A stretch of DNA of 64,000 bases from Bactericera cockerelli (GCA_024516035.1 CM044964.1:16745084-16809083), one strand, 5' to 3'. Numbered from the stretch's first letter, positions 10,185 to 22,031 are shown. The notes: generated by a model from the sequence alone, not told the origin. Program-made: numbers and translations.

Positions 10185-10690
10185 TAGCTGTGAGACACTC
10201 TAGACCGCAGATACGGCCCTAGGTTAGGATGCATTTCAGGCCGCAGAAACGTGCTAGGGTAGGAGGCAGTTAAGCTTCATCAGATACAACTTGTTCTAGT
10301 AGGAGGGAGGCACTTCAGGCCACAGATATGACTCATAAACTAGTAGGAGACACTTGAGGCCGCAGATACAACTTGTTGTCCTAGTAGGAGATACTTAAGT
10401 CCGCAGATACTACTCGTAGTCCTAGTAGTTGATACATTTCAGGCCGCAGATACGACTCGTATCCTAGAGGAGGAACAGACACTTCAGACCGCAGATACGA
10501 CTAGTTGTCCTAGTAGGAGGCACTTCAGGCCGCAGATACGACTTGTTGTCCTAGTAGTAGACACTTGAGGCCGCAGATACGACTTGTTGTCCTAGTAGGA
10601 GATACTTAAGGCCGCAGATACGACTCGTAGTGCTAGTAGTTGATACATTTCAGGCTCCAGGTACAACTTGTTGTTCTAGTAGGAGGCACG
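10185..10690. repeat. 41-bp tandem array
   Basis: About twelve diverged copies of a 41-bp unit built on GGCCGCAGATACGACTNGTN and CCTAGTAGGAG. Copies differ by point changes and small indels, so it is not recent. Confidence 0.85.
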
Positions 10691-10799
10691 AAAGCGAAGA
10701 AAGAGGAAGAAGGATAATTAATTTGTATTTTTTTTTTATATATATCAAAAATTTGTGCTCGAGTAGATTTCAAATTTTCCACTTGACTTGCTATCTCGC

Positions 10800-11290
10800 C
10801 TTTGTCTCCCTCCCACTCTTCCCCATCACACTCTCCTCTCCTCTGTCTTCTTGCTCTTCACTCCCTTCTCACATTTCCTCTGAGTCATTCTTTTTCGGCT
10901 CTTCTTTTACCTGTTATTCTGTTCCCTTCTCTACTTTCATTGTTCTCTCTATCGCTGTTATCTATCTATCTTTCTCCTTCTTGTTCATATCTTCTCTTCA
11001 GTGAAAAGTCTTCACTCTTTTCCTCTATTTTCTCACATGTACATTATATTCTGCCTCTCTCTATCTCACTCCTTATCTACTTTATGTATCCTCTGTATAC
11101 CTTTCTCTCCTTAACTCTATCTTTTCTTCCTCTCTCTCTCTCTCCCTTCCCCTCTTTCCTCTTCTTCTATATCTTTACATTTCCTTGCTCCCGATACTTC
11201 TGTCTCTTCTCTTCCTCACTCTCTCCCTCCTTCCGCCTTCTTCTTCTTCTTCTATGTCTTTCTACTTCCTCTCTCTTTTCCTGTTAGTGT
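10800..11290. repeat. Polypyrimidine tract
   Basis: Nearly 500 bp with C+T strongly dominating the plus strand, built from imperfect CT, CTT and CCT runs. It produces long Ser/Leu/Phe-rich frames that are not genes. Confidence 0.8.
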
Positions 11291-11590
11291 TCTCTACATT
11301 GACGCTTAATTTAAACAGAATAACGCAGCTACCTACTCCGTGCACTCTTGTACACCGTTAAATGTTACGATGTCTCCCGTGATATATGTTATGTATGTAG
11401 GTGACACTGCACTCACGCGATGAGGGAGGGAGAGAGAGAGACAGGAGTTGTGGCGTTGGTGCTGAGCTGCTGATTGTTAGAGAGAGAGATAGACGGTATA
11501 AACGGTGAGGTTGATGGAGGGCATACGAGAGAGGAATTTTGAGAGGGCATAGAGTTGAAGTATATTTATTTGGTAGGTAATGGAGAGGGT
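11290..11590. other. Non-coding DNA with GA microsatellite
   Basis: Short GAGAGA stretches at 11430-11440 and 11480-11490; nothing else recognised. Confidence 0.35.
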
Positions 11591-11594
11591 GATA

Positions 11595-11725
11595 TCTATA
11601 TATAAATGCGAAAGTTAACACTCACTCACTCATTCATCTCGATTTCTCAGCACTGGTATGTCCTAGGAGGCTGAAATTTAACAGGTCACTTTTAGGTCTT
11701 AGATGCGCACTCAGAAAAGAATTAA
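11595..11725 (+). mobile_element. Helitron 5'-end fragment
   Basis: A|TCTATATATAAATGCG followed by tandem CACTCACTCACT and a segment shared with the two complete Helitrons (TCCTAGGAGGCTGAAATTT). No CTAG hairpin end was found downstream, so it is truncated or diverged. Confidence 0.5.
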
Positions 11726-11949
11726 GTTATAACTGTGCGATAGTGGGGAGAAAGTTTATAACGTTGGAGGTGTAGGGTGTGAGAGAGAAAAGAGAGGATG
11801 TTTATGAGAAAAAATAGGGTAAGAGAACACATGGGAAAATTGGATTTTTTACTTTGTCTAGCACAACAGGGTAAACGTCGTAGCCATATTGATAACATAA
11901 TATACTTAATAAAGTTTACGTTACATGGGAGCTCCCCTATAATCCTCAT

Positions 11950-11995
11950 ACTGAACACTTGCGAGCAAACACGGTGCTCTACCATATGAGCTGGA
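11950..11995 (-). mobile_element. tRNA-like A-box fragment
   Basis: Minus strand CAGCTCATATGGTAGAGCAC is a typical A-box arm; no B-box follows. Confidence 0.3.
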
Positions 11996-12051
11996 GATTG
12001 TTGTGGACTCTATATTCTCTGGTTATTACTAGCATTATAGGTATCTACATT

Positions 12052-12170
12052 AACCGACCTCTGTAGCTCGATAGTAATATTATAGTAAAGTTTAAAGTTA
12101 TCATATTTATGTTAATCACTTTCGATCAATCTTCTCAAGTCGGTCGTAATATGTATTATAGTAAGTCTCA
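12052..12170. mobile_element. Rearranged fragments of SINE family 2
   Basis: A plus-oriented head piece (ACCGACCTCTGTAGCTCGAT) lies next to a minus-oriented tail piece (GTTATCATATTTATGTTAAT), so two fragments are joined in opposite orientation. Confidence 0.4.
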
Positions 12171-12424
12171 TGAAAGTCATAAACTCACAACCTAATCGGA
12201 TGTGTGTGCGTGGATTTTGAACATTGTATGTATGGTTTTATTTGTGGTGAAGCCCAAGGCCTCTTCACAATTTTTGCGGGTAGCGCAGCATTACTAAGAA
12301 CCTCCTTTTACGTTTCGAATTATTCTTTTACATTCATTTCTTTTTACTCTGGTAATGCCGCCACTGGTCGTTACTCATACAAGTAACTACTCATTTTTCC
12401 TCACGAGGTATGAGTGGACCCCGA

Positions 12425-12525
12425 ACATCCAAGTATAGAACAGAAAATTCCTGCCCCGCTGGGGATCGAACCCAGGTCACCATGCGTGCAGCGTGCTAAC
12501 TCACTCTGCCACGGTGACTGATTTT
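12425..12525 (-). mobile_element. tRNA-like SINE head, family 6
   Basis: Minus strand: GTGGCAGAGTGAGTTAGCAC (A-box) and GGGTTCGATCCCCAGCGGGG (B-box). The acceptor ends do not pair, so a SINE head or tRNA pseudogene is more likely than a working tRNA gene. Confidence 0.5.
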
Positions 12526-12639
12526 GAACATTGTAAAATTACTCATGATAAAAAAAAAACACTGCCAATTATGGACACAATACTTCCTCGTGATTGTTTC
12601 ACATTGTGTACACGTGCGAATTTTGAGTTTTTATACTAA

Positions 12640-13100
12640 ATTACTTGTATCTCCGAAACGGCTGAACCGATTTTCTTCAAATTTGTTTTATATGGTAGAA
12701 AACCGACTTTATTGTCCAAAATTTCGGATTTTCTTAAATATCAGAGTCAAATTATAATTAATTAAAAAGAAAATATAAAAAACCTGTGTAAAACAATAAT
12801 ATGCATATACATACAAAATTTCATTAAAATCGGGTGTACCGTTCACGAGATATAAGCATTTAAGTAAAAAGTTAGTGGTCAGGCGCATGGTCTCTTTCAC
12901 CCAGAGCCGCTTGTACGAATTCGATGAATTCGTACAAGCGGCTTACGATAAATGGGACCATCTACAGAATGTCTCCTAGATGTGTGCAAAATTTCATCAA
13001 AATCGGTCGAGTAGTTTCCGAGATTTGCGCGTTACAAGGAATCGTTTTAACAGACAGACAGACAGACCGACCGACAGACGGACACAAAACCAAATTTTCT
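12640..13100. repeat. Dispersed repeat with repeated AAATTTCATCAAAATCGG modules
   Basis: GAACCGATTTTCTTCAAATTTG, AAATTTCATTAAAATCGGG and AAATTTCATCAAAATCGGT recur within 400 bp, each followed by TT(C)CGAGAT-like strings, ending in a CAGACAGACAGA run. This kind of module is common in invertebrate repeats; the class is not determined. Confidence 0.5.
12905..12943. repeat. Perfect 18-bp inverted repeat with 3-nt loop
   Basis: Arm AGCCGCTTGTACGAATTC, loop GAT, then its exact complement. It sits between the two modules of the dispersed repeat at 12640-13100. Confidence 0.85.
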
Positions 13101-13249
13101 CAGGAGGTTATGAAACGTCCAGAAATATGAAAAAAATTGAAATCGGAGCAAAAAAATATTTTTATTTACAAAAACGAACACAATACTTCCGATTTCTAAT
13201 ATTAGAAATTTCTCGGAAGTAATTATGAGAGAGAGAAAGAAAAAGTATC

Positions 13250-14420
13250 ACGAAATGTCTTTTTTTTACACCTGAACATGGGCACAATCTGAAACCGTTT
13301 CTGATCTGAAAATACTAAAGTGAAATTTGGAAAATTGTAACTATCGGTTTGTATTTATGTATGTCCTTATTAATAAAGGGTGAAATAATAACTGTACACA
13401 ACTACATAGCCCTCTCCTTCACCTTCCTTCCTCATCCCCTCTCACCACCCTTCGTTACTTCCACATCAAACAGCAGTATAGTAGTCATTAGACTAGAAAA
13501 TATTGAGGTCTGAAAAAGGGCACAGATTCAAATTTGTATTACGTTTCAAAAAAAGCCTTCCCTTACTCTAGCAAGCTTATTGGTCATGATAACATAAAAT
13601 TTAACCCAATTAGGCTTTTCAGTTCGGATAAAACTAAAATTTGAGTAGGCCACAATACAAAATTGTTCACCTGATAGTTTATTCACTCATCATCCAATTA
13701 TTTTTATTTATTTGTTCACCATAGAAATGAACTGCCTGTGCAAATATATCTTTTCATCCATCCGAGACCATCATATTTAGTGGCTATATACCATATTATA
13801 TGTATGTGCTGGCAGTATCGATAAGTACATACATCCATATTGTTATGTCGGTATGTGTATGTGTGGTATAAATATTGATTCGAGATTCGTGTATTCAAAG
13901 AGAGAGAAGGTATTAAGGGATGGAAAGGTCAGAAACATGGTGACTATAAAAAAGGCCCTGTCTGTAAGGCTCTATATACCGGGTGTTTCTCTCGATCATG
14001 ATGAAATGAGAGGCTCAATCAATTGATTGAATCACCAAAACAAAACAAACGAAACTTGTTTAGTTTCTATGCTTTTTGAAAAATGATTCAATAAATTCAA
14101 TTTGATTTTGCGAGCTGTATACTCTTTACATCACCCAAACTACTCGGATCTTAGCTAGAAACACTTGCTTATAAAGTTCCACTCCTAAACAAGTCCCACT
14201 TTTCTCCCATATCAGTCGTCCAAATCCTATTTTTTGCATTTGACTGGACTGTGTCACAATGTGTCACATAGTGCACAGCAATATTTTTCGAAGGAAAAAA
14301 CTGGATCATCCTGTAGTTATCCCTGGGTTTTCAATTTATGTCTAGCCACACTTGAATTAATGCCGCACAGTTATAAATTAGATTTATTAGTATTGAATGA
14401 TTTTTAATTAAAAATATAGC
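13250..14420. other. Non-coding DNA, no gene seen
   Basis: AT-rich; CCGGGTGTTTCTC at 13980 resembles a terminal CAGGGTG motif but no partner end was found. A G-run of about 14 is at 14426-14439. Confidence 0.35.
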
Positions 14421-14469
14421 AGAATGGGGGGGGGGGGGGCGCAGGGAGGGATCGCATGTAAAAAATACT

Positions 14470-14713
14470 GACCATATATTATTTCCTTTTCTTCTCTCCC
14501 TCCCCACCATTCTCTCTGACTCTTCCTTTCAATTCTGTCCCCCTGCCCCTGTCGGTACATTGGCATTTCATTTTACTCCCTTTTCTCTGGTTCGTTAGGT
14601 TTTTCAATTCCTTTTTTCTGACCCTCTTTCTCTCGTTTCCTCCACATAACTCTTCTCTTTGTACCCTTCTTTTGCTCTTTTCGTTTCTCTCTATTTTCTC
14701 TTCCTCTCTCTTC

Positions 14714-14754
<41 letters not shown>

Positions 14755-14875
14755 TCTCCTCTTCCTCTCTCCCTCCCTGCTCTCTCTCCCAAATACTCTT
14801 CCCTCGCGGGCGTCACCCTCCACAGTCTCCTCTCTCTCCTCCCTCTCTCTCACTTTGGCCACACCTCCCACACAT
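14470..14875. repeat. Polypyrimidine tract with CT microsatellite
   Basis: C+T-rich with a pure CT run at about 14716-14750. Overlapping frames on both strands are Ser/Leu- or Arg/Glu-rich artefacts. Confidence 0.8.
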
Positions 14876-15224
14876 TCGCAAATTTGCATGTGAAAGGCAG
14901 CACCGTTCACAAGCTCGAATGAAAGACGTTCTGACGAGCAGCGAGCGGGCTTTGAATAATTGAGGATCGCATCATTAGCATAGAGCACCTGTCTTTATTC
15001 AGAATTTTTATTATACTGAGCTCGTTTAACAAGTGAACGTTGGAAGGCTTTTCCAGTCATATTTGCATTCATGACGGGGGTACTTGGAAAAGTATTCAGA
15101 CCATTTTCCACTGGCACATTTTCTCTCTCAATAACTAGAAATTTGTGACCCACATGTATGTATTTTATGTACGTCCACAGATATTTGTCTGCTGGTCCCT
15201 TCCCGTCGCCGCAGACAATCGTTG

Positions 15225-15413
15225 TATGTACAATTGTACTATTTATTTTATTTATCGTATGGCTTTACTACACATCTCAAAGTGAGAAGACATAAATATG
15301 TATTAAACTTGATCAGGAAATATGATTGCAGTGATTGTCTGATCACCAAAACTGTACATTTGTACAATTGTACAAAGTTGTACAATTGTACAAAGATGTA
15401 CAATTGTACATAC
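15225..15413. repeat. Repeated palindrome TTGTACAATTGTACAA
   Basis: The palindromic 16-mer, or close versions, appears about three times at 15356-15413 with AAG or AAAG joints, plus one version near 15226-15240. Confidence 0.75.
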
Positions 15414-15654
15414 ATTGTAGAGTTCGTTACCTTCACGTACTATACGAGCTACGAGTCATCCATCAAGATAGGACAGACACGAGTCCCCTATGCATGTCAT
15501 GCAGGGGGTGACATGCAGCTTCGTATACGTGCACTACGTGCTATATCCTCGGACTGCATTACCTTGCTTGCTTGCTTGCTCACAGTGGGTGGAGAATCCT
15601 CTTCTTCTTGTCTCCTCGCATGCAAACATGCAAGTCTTATCAATTCTTTGCATC

Positions 15655-15661
15655 TCCTCTC

Positions 15662-15694
<33 letters not shown>

Positions 15695-15769
15695 CTCTCT
15701 TTCTCTCTATCTCTCTCTTTCTCTTTCTCTTTCTCTTTCTCTTTCTCTTTCTCTTACTCTTTCTCTTTC

Positions 15770-15813
<44 letters not shown>

Positions 15814-15835
15814 CCCCCCCCTACCCTCTCCTTCG
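15655..15835. repeat. CT / CTTT microsatellite
   Basis: Long CTCTCTTT and CTTTCT repeats followed by a pure CT run and a C-run. Confidence 0.85.
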
Positions 15836-15884
15836 TCCTCGTAGCTTAACTCGGGTGGTTCTAGGTTGAATAGGAAGAGAAGAG

Positions 15885-16066
15885 CGCACGGATAGCCGAC
15901 TTGCTTGCCTGGCCCGGGTTCAAACCCCAGAGGATACTTTCAGGTTGACCCAGCACCTAAATGCCAATTATTGTGTCACTTCTCGCCCATCTGAGGGAAA
16001 TCGTTCTACGGGATTACCGTACTAGAACACTGACTACAAGCGTCCACAGTAGCTCCTGTTTTAGGA
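15885..16066 (+). mobile_element. tRNA-derived SINE, family 3, 5' truncated head
   Basis: B-box GGGTTCAAACCCC followed by TTGACCCAGCACCTAAATG, TCACTTCTCGCCCATCT and ACAGTAGCTCCTGTTTTAGG, shared in order with the copy at 49251. Confidence 0.65.
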
Positions 16067-16299
16067 AATAGAAAAGGTTAACACTCATGTTTAAAAGAAA
16101 TGAACATTTTACCTCTCCCTCATCTCTTCTCCTTTTTAATTCGATAGCACCGGGAGAAGTGGAAAGCTTACACAGGGACCTCTCACACTGACCATGTATG
16201 TAGCAGTAAAGGTTACCCGAAACTCATGTGCTCTTTGTTTTAAATGTGATTTTGCTTTTCTATTATAAGGTGAGAAACCCTTTCAAATTTAAAGTTCAC

Positions 16300-16473
16300 T
16301 GGTAGTCATTTGGTTAACGCTATAGCTAGTTTGGTAATAAAGGTAGCGTAGGGATCCGTTGGTTCGAATCCCACCCAGTGCATGAATTGTTCTTTGTTAA
16401 TTTGGTATTGTGACCACATACTAATAAGACTCTGAGAGTTAGGTGGTAGAAAATGCTTTGAGCATTAACATTT
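16300..16473 (+). mobile_element. tRNA-derived SINE, family 1, 3' truncated
   Basis: Head with GGTTCGAATCC B-box and the body TGTGACCACATACTAATAAG; the CCTGGTGGTTACC tail is lost. Confidence 0.7.
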
Positions 16474-16743
16474 TATATCTACAATCTAATACCTGTGAGA
16501 AATGAAGAAATGCCAAAACTGAATCTCCGAATGATGTCAGTGGATGTGTCTTTTCTAGAATTCTAGATCAGTAATAGCAGTAAACTTTTGTGCTGTGAAA
16601 AAGGCAATCTGTTTGCGAAATAAATAAATAACTTTAAGTTATTTATTTATTTCTAGTAAGACTCGGGTGTGAGGCACAGGATAGTCCCCCCCACGTGGTC
16701 TCTACAGGTCAACACTTTCTCCTATCAACAGTTATATCTTTCC

Positions 16744-16855
16744 CTGCTGACTTCACTCTAACTTTTCCCTCCCCTTGTGATCCTCAGGTAGGATGAACTT
16801 GACTGCTGACTTCACCTTAACTTTTCCCTCCCCCTGTGTCCCTCAGGGGATGAAC
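16744..16855. repeat. Local ~60-bp duplication
   Basis: CTGACTTCACTCTAACTTTT with CCCTCCCCTTGTGATCCTCAG is repeated as CTGACTTCACCTTAACTTTT with CCCTCCCCCTGTGTCCCTCAG. The left copy ends CCTCAG|GTAGGA and looks like a splice site by chance. Confidence 0.7.
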
Positions 16856-16964
16856 TGGATAGGTTTGAGAGCTATTTACCCAGCATTAGCTTGTCCCTTT
16901 CTCCCTCTCGCGAAATTATTCCTCTATCTGCGTCTATTCTCGTCGCAGGCACGTGACCTCACGT

Positions 16965-17180
16965 ATAACCTATATATTTCCTACCTCTATCTCCCCCCTC
17001 TCTATCCTTCTTCCTACCTCGATCTCCCATCTCTCTATATATTTCCTACCTCTATCTCCCATCTCTCTATATATATTTCCTACCTCTATCTCTCATCTCT
17101 CTCTCTATCCTATTTCCTACCTCTATCTCCCATCTTTCTTTATTTTATTTTTTTATTTTTTTTTTTATTTTTTTTTCTTT
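16965..17180. repeat. Polypyrimidine minisatellite (CCTACCTCTATCTCCCATCT)
   Basis: A degenerate unit of about 30-40 bp based on TTTCCTACCTCTATCTCCCA is repeated several times and resumes at about 17545-17755 beyond an A-rich block. Confidence 0.75.
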
Positions 17181-17284
17181 ATTTGTTACATTACTACATT
17201 CACGACAAATATAATTATGGCAAAAAATGTATTTTTAAACAACCCTGTCAGCTGAAAGCTGGTGGCGGGTGTTTATAAAATATA

Positions 17285-17525
17285 TAAAAAGGAATATGTT
17301 GGTTTCTTTGAAAACTAAAAAAAAAAAAAATGGGAAAGAGGAAAAAAAAAATTATAATACAAATAAAAAAAAACAAAAAAATAGAGAAAAAGAGGTAAAG
17401 TCCAATAAAACGTAAATGGAAGAAAAAGATAATTATATATTTTTATGGTAAAGAAGTGTGGAAAAAAGGAAGAAGAAAGAAGGAATGAAGGAGAAAAGAA
17501 AAAAAAAAGAAAGAAAAAAAAAAGT
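17285..17525. repeat. A-rich block splitting the pyrimidine minisatellite
   Basis: Polypurine, mainly A with GAAAG motifs, between two parts of the same CCTACCTCTATC array; possibly an inserted or inverted piece. Confidence 0.6.
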
Positions 17526-17844
17526 GTTTCTATTTTATAATTTCTATTTTATCTTTCTTCCTACCTCTATCTTCCATCTCTCTCTATCCTACTCCCTATC
17601 TCTATATCGCATCTCTCCCTAGACTTCTTCCTACCTCTATATCCCATTTCTCTTTCTATCCTTATCCCTGCCTCTATCTTCCAGCTCTCTCTATCCTTAT
17701 CCCTACCTCAATCTCCCATCTCTCTCTATCCTTCTCCCTACCTCCGTTTATTTGCATCTTCTATTATACCCTCGTTTCTCGTCTTTCCTCTTTTACTCCT
17801 TCTTTCTTTTCTTCCCTTTCTTCAACCCTCCCTCCCTCTGTTTC

Positions 17845-18169
17845 TACAGGGTGTTCCCAACCATCCCTAGCCACTATCTTTTTTTCTCGAGAACGGCTTG
17901 AGCCAGGGATCTTGGAGCAAAAAATTGGTATTACGAAGTCTGAAAAGTTCTTGAGAAATTTTTTCAAATCTTCGCCCAACGTTTTCTAATGGACACGTCC
18001 GTTTCTCTCGGTTTGCAAAAAAGTTGAATTCTGCGAAATATTCCCGTAGAATGGCATGTGACAAAATTGTGTCTTGCGTTCATGGGCCTGAATTTTTTTG
18101 CTTCAAGATCCTAACTGAAACCTTTCTCGAGAAAAAGATGGTGGTTGTGTGGTTTGGAACCACCCTGTA
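17845..18169. mobile_element. MITE with TACAGGGTG inverted ends
   Basis: Left end TACAGGGTGTTCCCAACCAT and right end CAACCACCCTGTA are inverted. Similarity continues inward for about 70 bp (CTCGAGAACGGCTTGAGCC versus CTCGAGAAAGGTTTCAG). 325 bp, no coding capacity. Confidence 0.65.
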
Positions 18170-18299
18170 TGAATTTTTAGTTATTTTCACATCCCACCAA
18201 TACTATCTGTTTATTTTCCCTCTCTACATTATCTTCTCTTGATAAAACCTAGAAAATCTGCTGCCGCGTACAAAACCCTCTCTCTAACCTTTCGAGAAA

Positions 18300-18415
18300 C
18301 TCTCTCTCTCTCTCTTGCCCTTCCTCCCTCTCCTTTTCTCTCTTACTCCCTCCCTCCTTCTCTCCCACCCCGCCCTCTTTCCTTCTCTGATTGTCATACT
18401 TTTCCTTTGTTTATT
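18300..18415. repeat. Polypyrimidine tract
   Basis: CT microsatellite followed by TCCCTCC-type repeats. Confidence 0.75.
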
Positions 18416-18967
18416 CAATCATAGGCGTTCCAACGTGTTCTATGGTGTACAGATGATAAAAATAGTTCCAGATGAAGACAAAGGAGAAGAGAGGTGAGAG
18501 GGAAGGACTAAGATTTGTTAGATATAGTAAGAAAAGGAGACACAGTGAAAACTTGGTGGAATAAATCCTTGTAAGCAGGAGAGGTGGACTATGTAAATTT
18601 GTAGGAGAGCAAAAGAGAGAGAAAAAAAAGTTGGAATAAGCTGATATCAACCAATAGAGTAAGAGAGAGGGGTACGGTGTTGGAATAGATATACATAGGA
18701 TAAACTAATAGGTATGAGAGAGAGGAATATAGATTTAAGCTGGGATAAAGTAATGGAATAAGGGAAACTTTCTCCTTGGGTATGAATTTGAATGAGGTGA
18801 GTTTTTTATTCCTCACCCTCAGTGGTGCCTGGGGCCACTTCCACGAGGCACCTACTTAAATATTTATCACTCCTATTTTGCAATTTTTAAAAGAGATTTG
18901 CTCAAATGTTTTTTTCCGGGAAATTCACTTGCAAATTATCATTAAGACTTGAAAGAGATTCACGGCG

Positions 18968-19135
18968 ACATTATTATGTCTTATTTGTACTGCCCGACTA
19001 GGACTAAAAGAAAAATTAAAAAAATCTCAAATGAGAGGAAACTCTTGGATGTACCGGCTGGGTTTCGAACCGGCGAGCTCTGTATTACCACACCAACGTC
19101 TTTATCACTTATGGACCGACTTTCATTCATCAATG
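18968..19135 (-). mobile_element. tRNA-derived SINE, family 4
   Basis: Minus orientation, with CCGGTTCGAAACCCAGCCGG at the B-box side and TTAGTCCTAGTCGGGCAGTA at the distal end. The A-box side is degraded. A fragment of the distal end recurs at 19737-19770. Confidence 0.6.
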
Positions 19136-19242
19136 TCTAAGTGTGAATAAAGTAGTCTCATGGAATCGGCCCCTAACCTACATAGTGCTGCATGCTTGTG
19201 TTCCATGGACAGGAACTCGGATAATCCCAGCGGACAATGTCC

Positions 19243-19340
19243 CTCCAACAGTCCCAACCCGTAATGTTGTGTCCCCCCAACAGTCCCAACCCCTAATCTT
19301 GTGTCCCCCCAACAGTCATAGCCCCTAATCTTGTGCTATC
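19243..19340. repeat. 32-bp tandem repeat, three copies
   Basis: Unit containing CCCCCCAACAGTCCCAACCC and TAATCTTGTGT, period 32; the third copy is slightly changed. Confidence 0.75.
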
Positions 19341-19815
19341 TTGGGAATTTTCTTTCTTCCTCTCAGCTCGGGTTATTTGTTGGAATTATGCAGCGCTCCA
19401 TAATACTGAGGGAGCCCTTACGACCACTTGCGGGCTTTGCTCAAACATATCTCGGAGCAAACTCTTTTTGTATTTCATTTTCTATGACCAATTTCTAAAA
19501 GGTGTAGAAAGAGTAGCATTTGTTATTTTGTTTTTCCTTCCAAAAATCATCATTTCGAATTATTTCAGGGTGAGCTCCTTGAGTATTTCAGGCTAACCTT
19601 ATCTTTATTCTTCATATGGGGAAACTCAAGGACTTGGGTATATATTATTTATTTATGATCAATATAGGTCCTACTTTTACTGGTATATTTTGCGAAGGAT
19701 AAGTAAGAACATCGCTGATCTACATATGTATACATATTGCCTTGTCTATACTGTCCGACTAGGACTAAATGGATTCCATGTTCTACCTGCAGTGCGTAGA
19801 AAGAACTTGGGAACC

Positions 19816-19925
19816 TACCGACCTCAGTAGCTTGTGTACTGGAGGTCAATGGATCGCGTCTCAAGTTCAGGAAAGATTCGGTGAGGCGAGTTTGATGAGT
19901 AATTGTGATATCACATGTGATTGGA
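19816..19925 (+). mobile_element. tRNA-derived SINE, family 2, diverged
   Basis: ACCGACCTCAGTAGCTTGTG head and AATTGTGATATCACATGTGA tail are recognisable; the middle is altered. Confidence 0.5.
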
Positions 19926-20417
19926 ACAAATTAATATCATTGCTCTTTTAAACTTTTTTCCTTTTCAAACTAGAGAACCTAAATAACTCGACCCACCCAG
20001 TATGGAGTTGACTCTCAGTATGTACGACCACCCTGTCTGTATGTATAGCAGCAAGAACTTGAAGCATGAAGTGGAACAATGAAGAGATGGTTCCAGTCTC
20101 TGTGTTGCCTGTGGGCTGGAGTAGGCCCAGTAGATAATGGTAACAAATTTGGTCCAATAGGAGAGATAGGTCCAATGGTCCAACACCGTGACCAATGTTC
20201 CTCGCCATCTCCATTATAATAAATTACCTATTTAACTAGCACAACCCAATCCGAACCTCTGAAGAATATGCCTGTCATTGATGTCTGGATGTCTCTTCTG
20301 ACCATCAGGCTGGTGTGAGTTTCAGATTTAGTGGAACTACGGGCTGATAAATACTTTGAATTGAAAAAGTATTACTACAAAATAATTATAATACATAAAA
20401 GCATGTTAGAGTGTGTA

Positions 20418-20563
20418 TAAGTTATCATATGTGTGTTTATCACTTTTGAGATATCACAACTACTTAAACTCGCTTTACTAAATCTACGCTGAAACCGGGA
20501 CTTGAACCACCGACCTTCAGGTTACAAGTCCGCCGCCTTATCGATCAAGCTACCGAGGTTGGT
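20418..20563 (-). mobile_element. tRNA-derived SINE, family 2
   Basis: Minus-strand copy with the full head (ACCTCGGTAGCTTGATCGAT) and B-box GGTTCAAGTCCC, body and TATGATAACTTAT end. Confidence 0.75.
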
Positions 20564-21999
20564 GAGAGTGTATAATATTTTGTATTGAATTTGTTTTCTA
20601 GTCCCAACTGTTCAACAGTTGAAATTATGCCATTGTTTGAATGAATGAGCTATTAACAGGACAGAAGAAAGAGAAAGCCTATTTTAATAGGGGATCAAGC
20701 TGCTTTGAGTGGGCATCGAATGCAGACTCGAAAGCTTTAGAGCGGGCCAACAGTTCCAGGCGTGCTTTTCTCTTAACCCAACAAGGCTGGATATGGACAG
20801 CTGATGCTGATACCTTGCTTACATATAGTATTGTAGGCCTCAGGTGGAATCAGTAAATGAATGCCGCGTAAGGAAAAAGAGTAATATTCTAATGGGTAAT
20901 AATAACAGGTTCCGCATCTCGGAGATCGATGAACCCTTGGTTCGACTCCAGTAAATTCGGCACTAGCCGCGTCCGCGCGTGTATTCTTGATGAACCATGT
21001 CTAACCACTGATGTTTCTGCTGTGCCTTCATTAGTGCCTCTGTGTTTTAGAACTCTGCCATCTGGAGGTACTTATTAGCTTGTATTAAGTGGGTATATAT
21101 TTAAGGTGGGTATTCTCGACCTCCTCAGAGACCAGTCATGTGTGTTCAACTCTTCATTAAGCCAGAGCAGGCAGGATTCAATGGGATTCCTTGCACAATT
21201 ATACGTTCTGTTCAACTTGAAATGTATTCATGTTCAAGCTCGATGGATACATGGGCCGTTGAACTATTGAAATGTAGGAAAACATTTTCATATTCACTCT
21301 AAAACAAGCTCAAAATATGTAGTTGGTGGAGAATATCTAGAATTTTTTTAGTTGTTCTATGGTATTCTATGGTCGCGGAATTCTATGGTATGTAGGAAAG
21401 TCAAACTTTTGACTATACTGATCCATTTTTTAAATGGGATTTTCATAGTTGAAATTTTGTATCAAAGTTTCGAAACTCTTGTTTAGACAGATGGACTCTA
21501 ATCAGTGGCGGCTCGTCGGGTGAAGACACTGAAGACATTTTCACCTAATTTTGAACAGTGAAAACACTACTCATAATCCCTTGAACATGGCACAATTGAT
21601 CCAACTCAAAAAAAAAAAAAGAGTAAGCTTTGTGTAAAATAGATCAATGCTGCTTAACATTTCATGTTACTTTCCAAGGAGAACACCAAATGTGAAGACA
21701 ATTCGAAATTGTCTTCAGTTGTCCTTGAATCAACCAATCAGAGTTGAGTATTTCCAAGTAGGTATCATGAAATATTAGGCAAGAACTATATCTATGTAAT
21801 ATGCTACTGAGGACAGTCTTCAGTTGTATTCAGTTTACATTATCTACACGACCTCATACGAAATGTCACGAAGCCACATACCATGTGCGATGTCATGTGT
21901 TTTTGATATTAACATTGTTGCCAGTAGCATTATGCCAGACCTAGGAAACCAGTCAATGATTTAGCCTCCCATATCTAGCACAATCTTGTAATATTAAAA

Positions 22000-22031
22000 A
22001 AAAAAAAAATAATAATAATAATAATAATAAC
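22000..22031. repeat. AAT microsatellite
   Basis: An A-run followed by about seven AAT repeats inside the hAT relic. Confidence 0.85.

Noticed and set aside
10630..11287. Long Ser/Leu/Phe-rich open frames in the pyrimidine tracts (also at 14472-14988, 15222-15869, 34154-34453, 35095-35760, 45978-46612, 52928-53439, 58095-58887)
   Set aside because: They are open in two or three frames at once because C/T-rich DNA lacks stop codons; no domains, and composition follows the tract.
12434..12525. Functional tRNA gene on the minus strand
   Set aside because: Acceptor ends do not pair; it is more likely a SINE head.
12924..13222. Overlapping frames as coding
   Set aside because: They lie in a dispersed repeat with CAGACAGA runs; the translation is repeat-derived.
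13977..14330. A CAGGGTG-type element starting at CCGGGTGTTTCTC
   Set aside because: The candidate right end near 14310 does not pair with the left end.
16744..16800. A fifth recursive splice site (CCTCAG|GTAGGA)
   Set aside because: It lies in a local duplication, the donor half is weak and the second copy reads CAGGGG, so it is probably chance.
20641..20856. 71-aa frame as a small gene
   Set aside because: Mixed composition but no start context, homology or neighbours; close to SINE copies.
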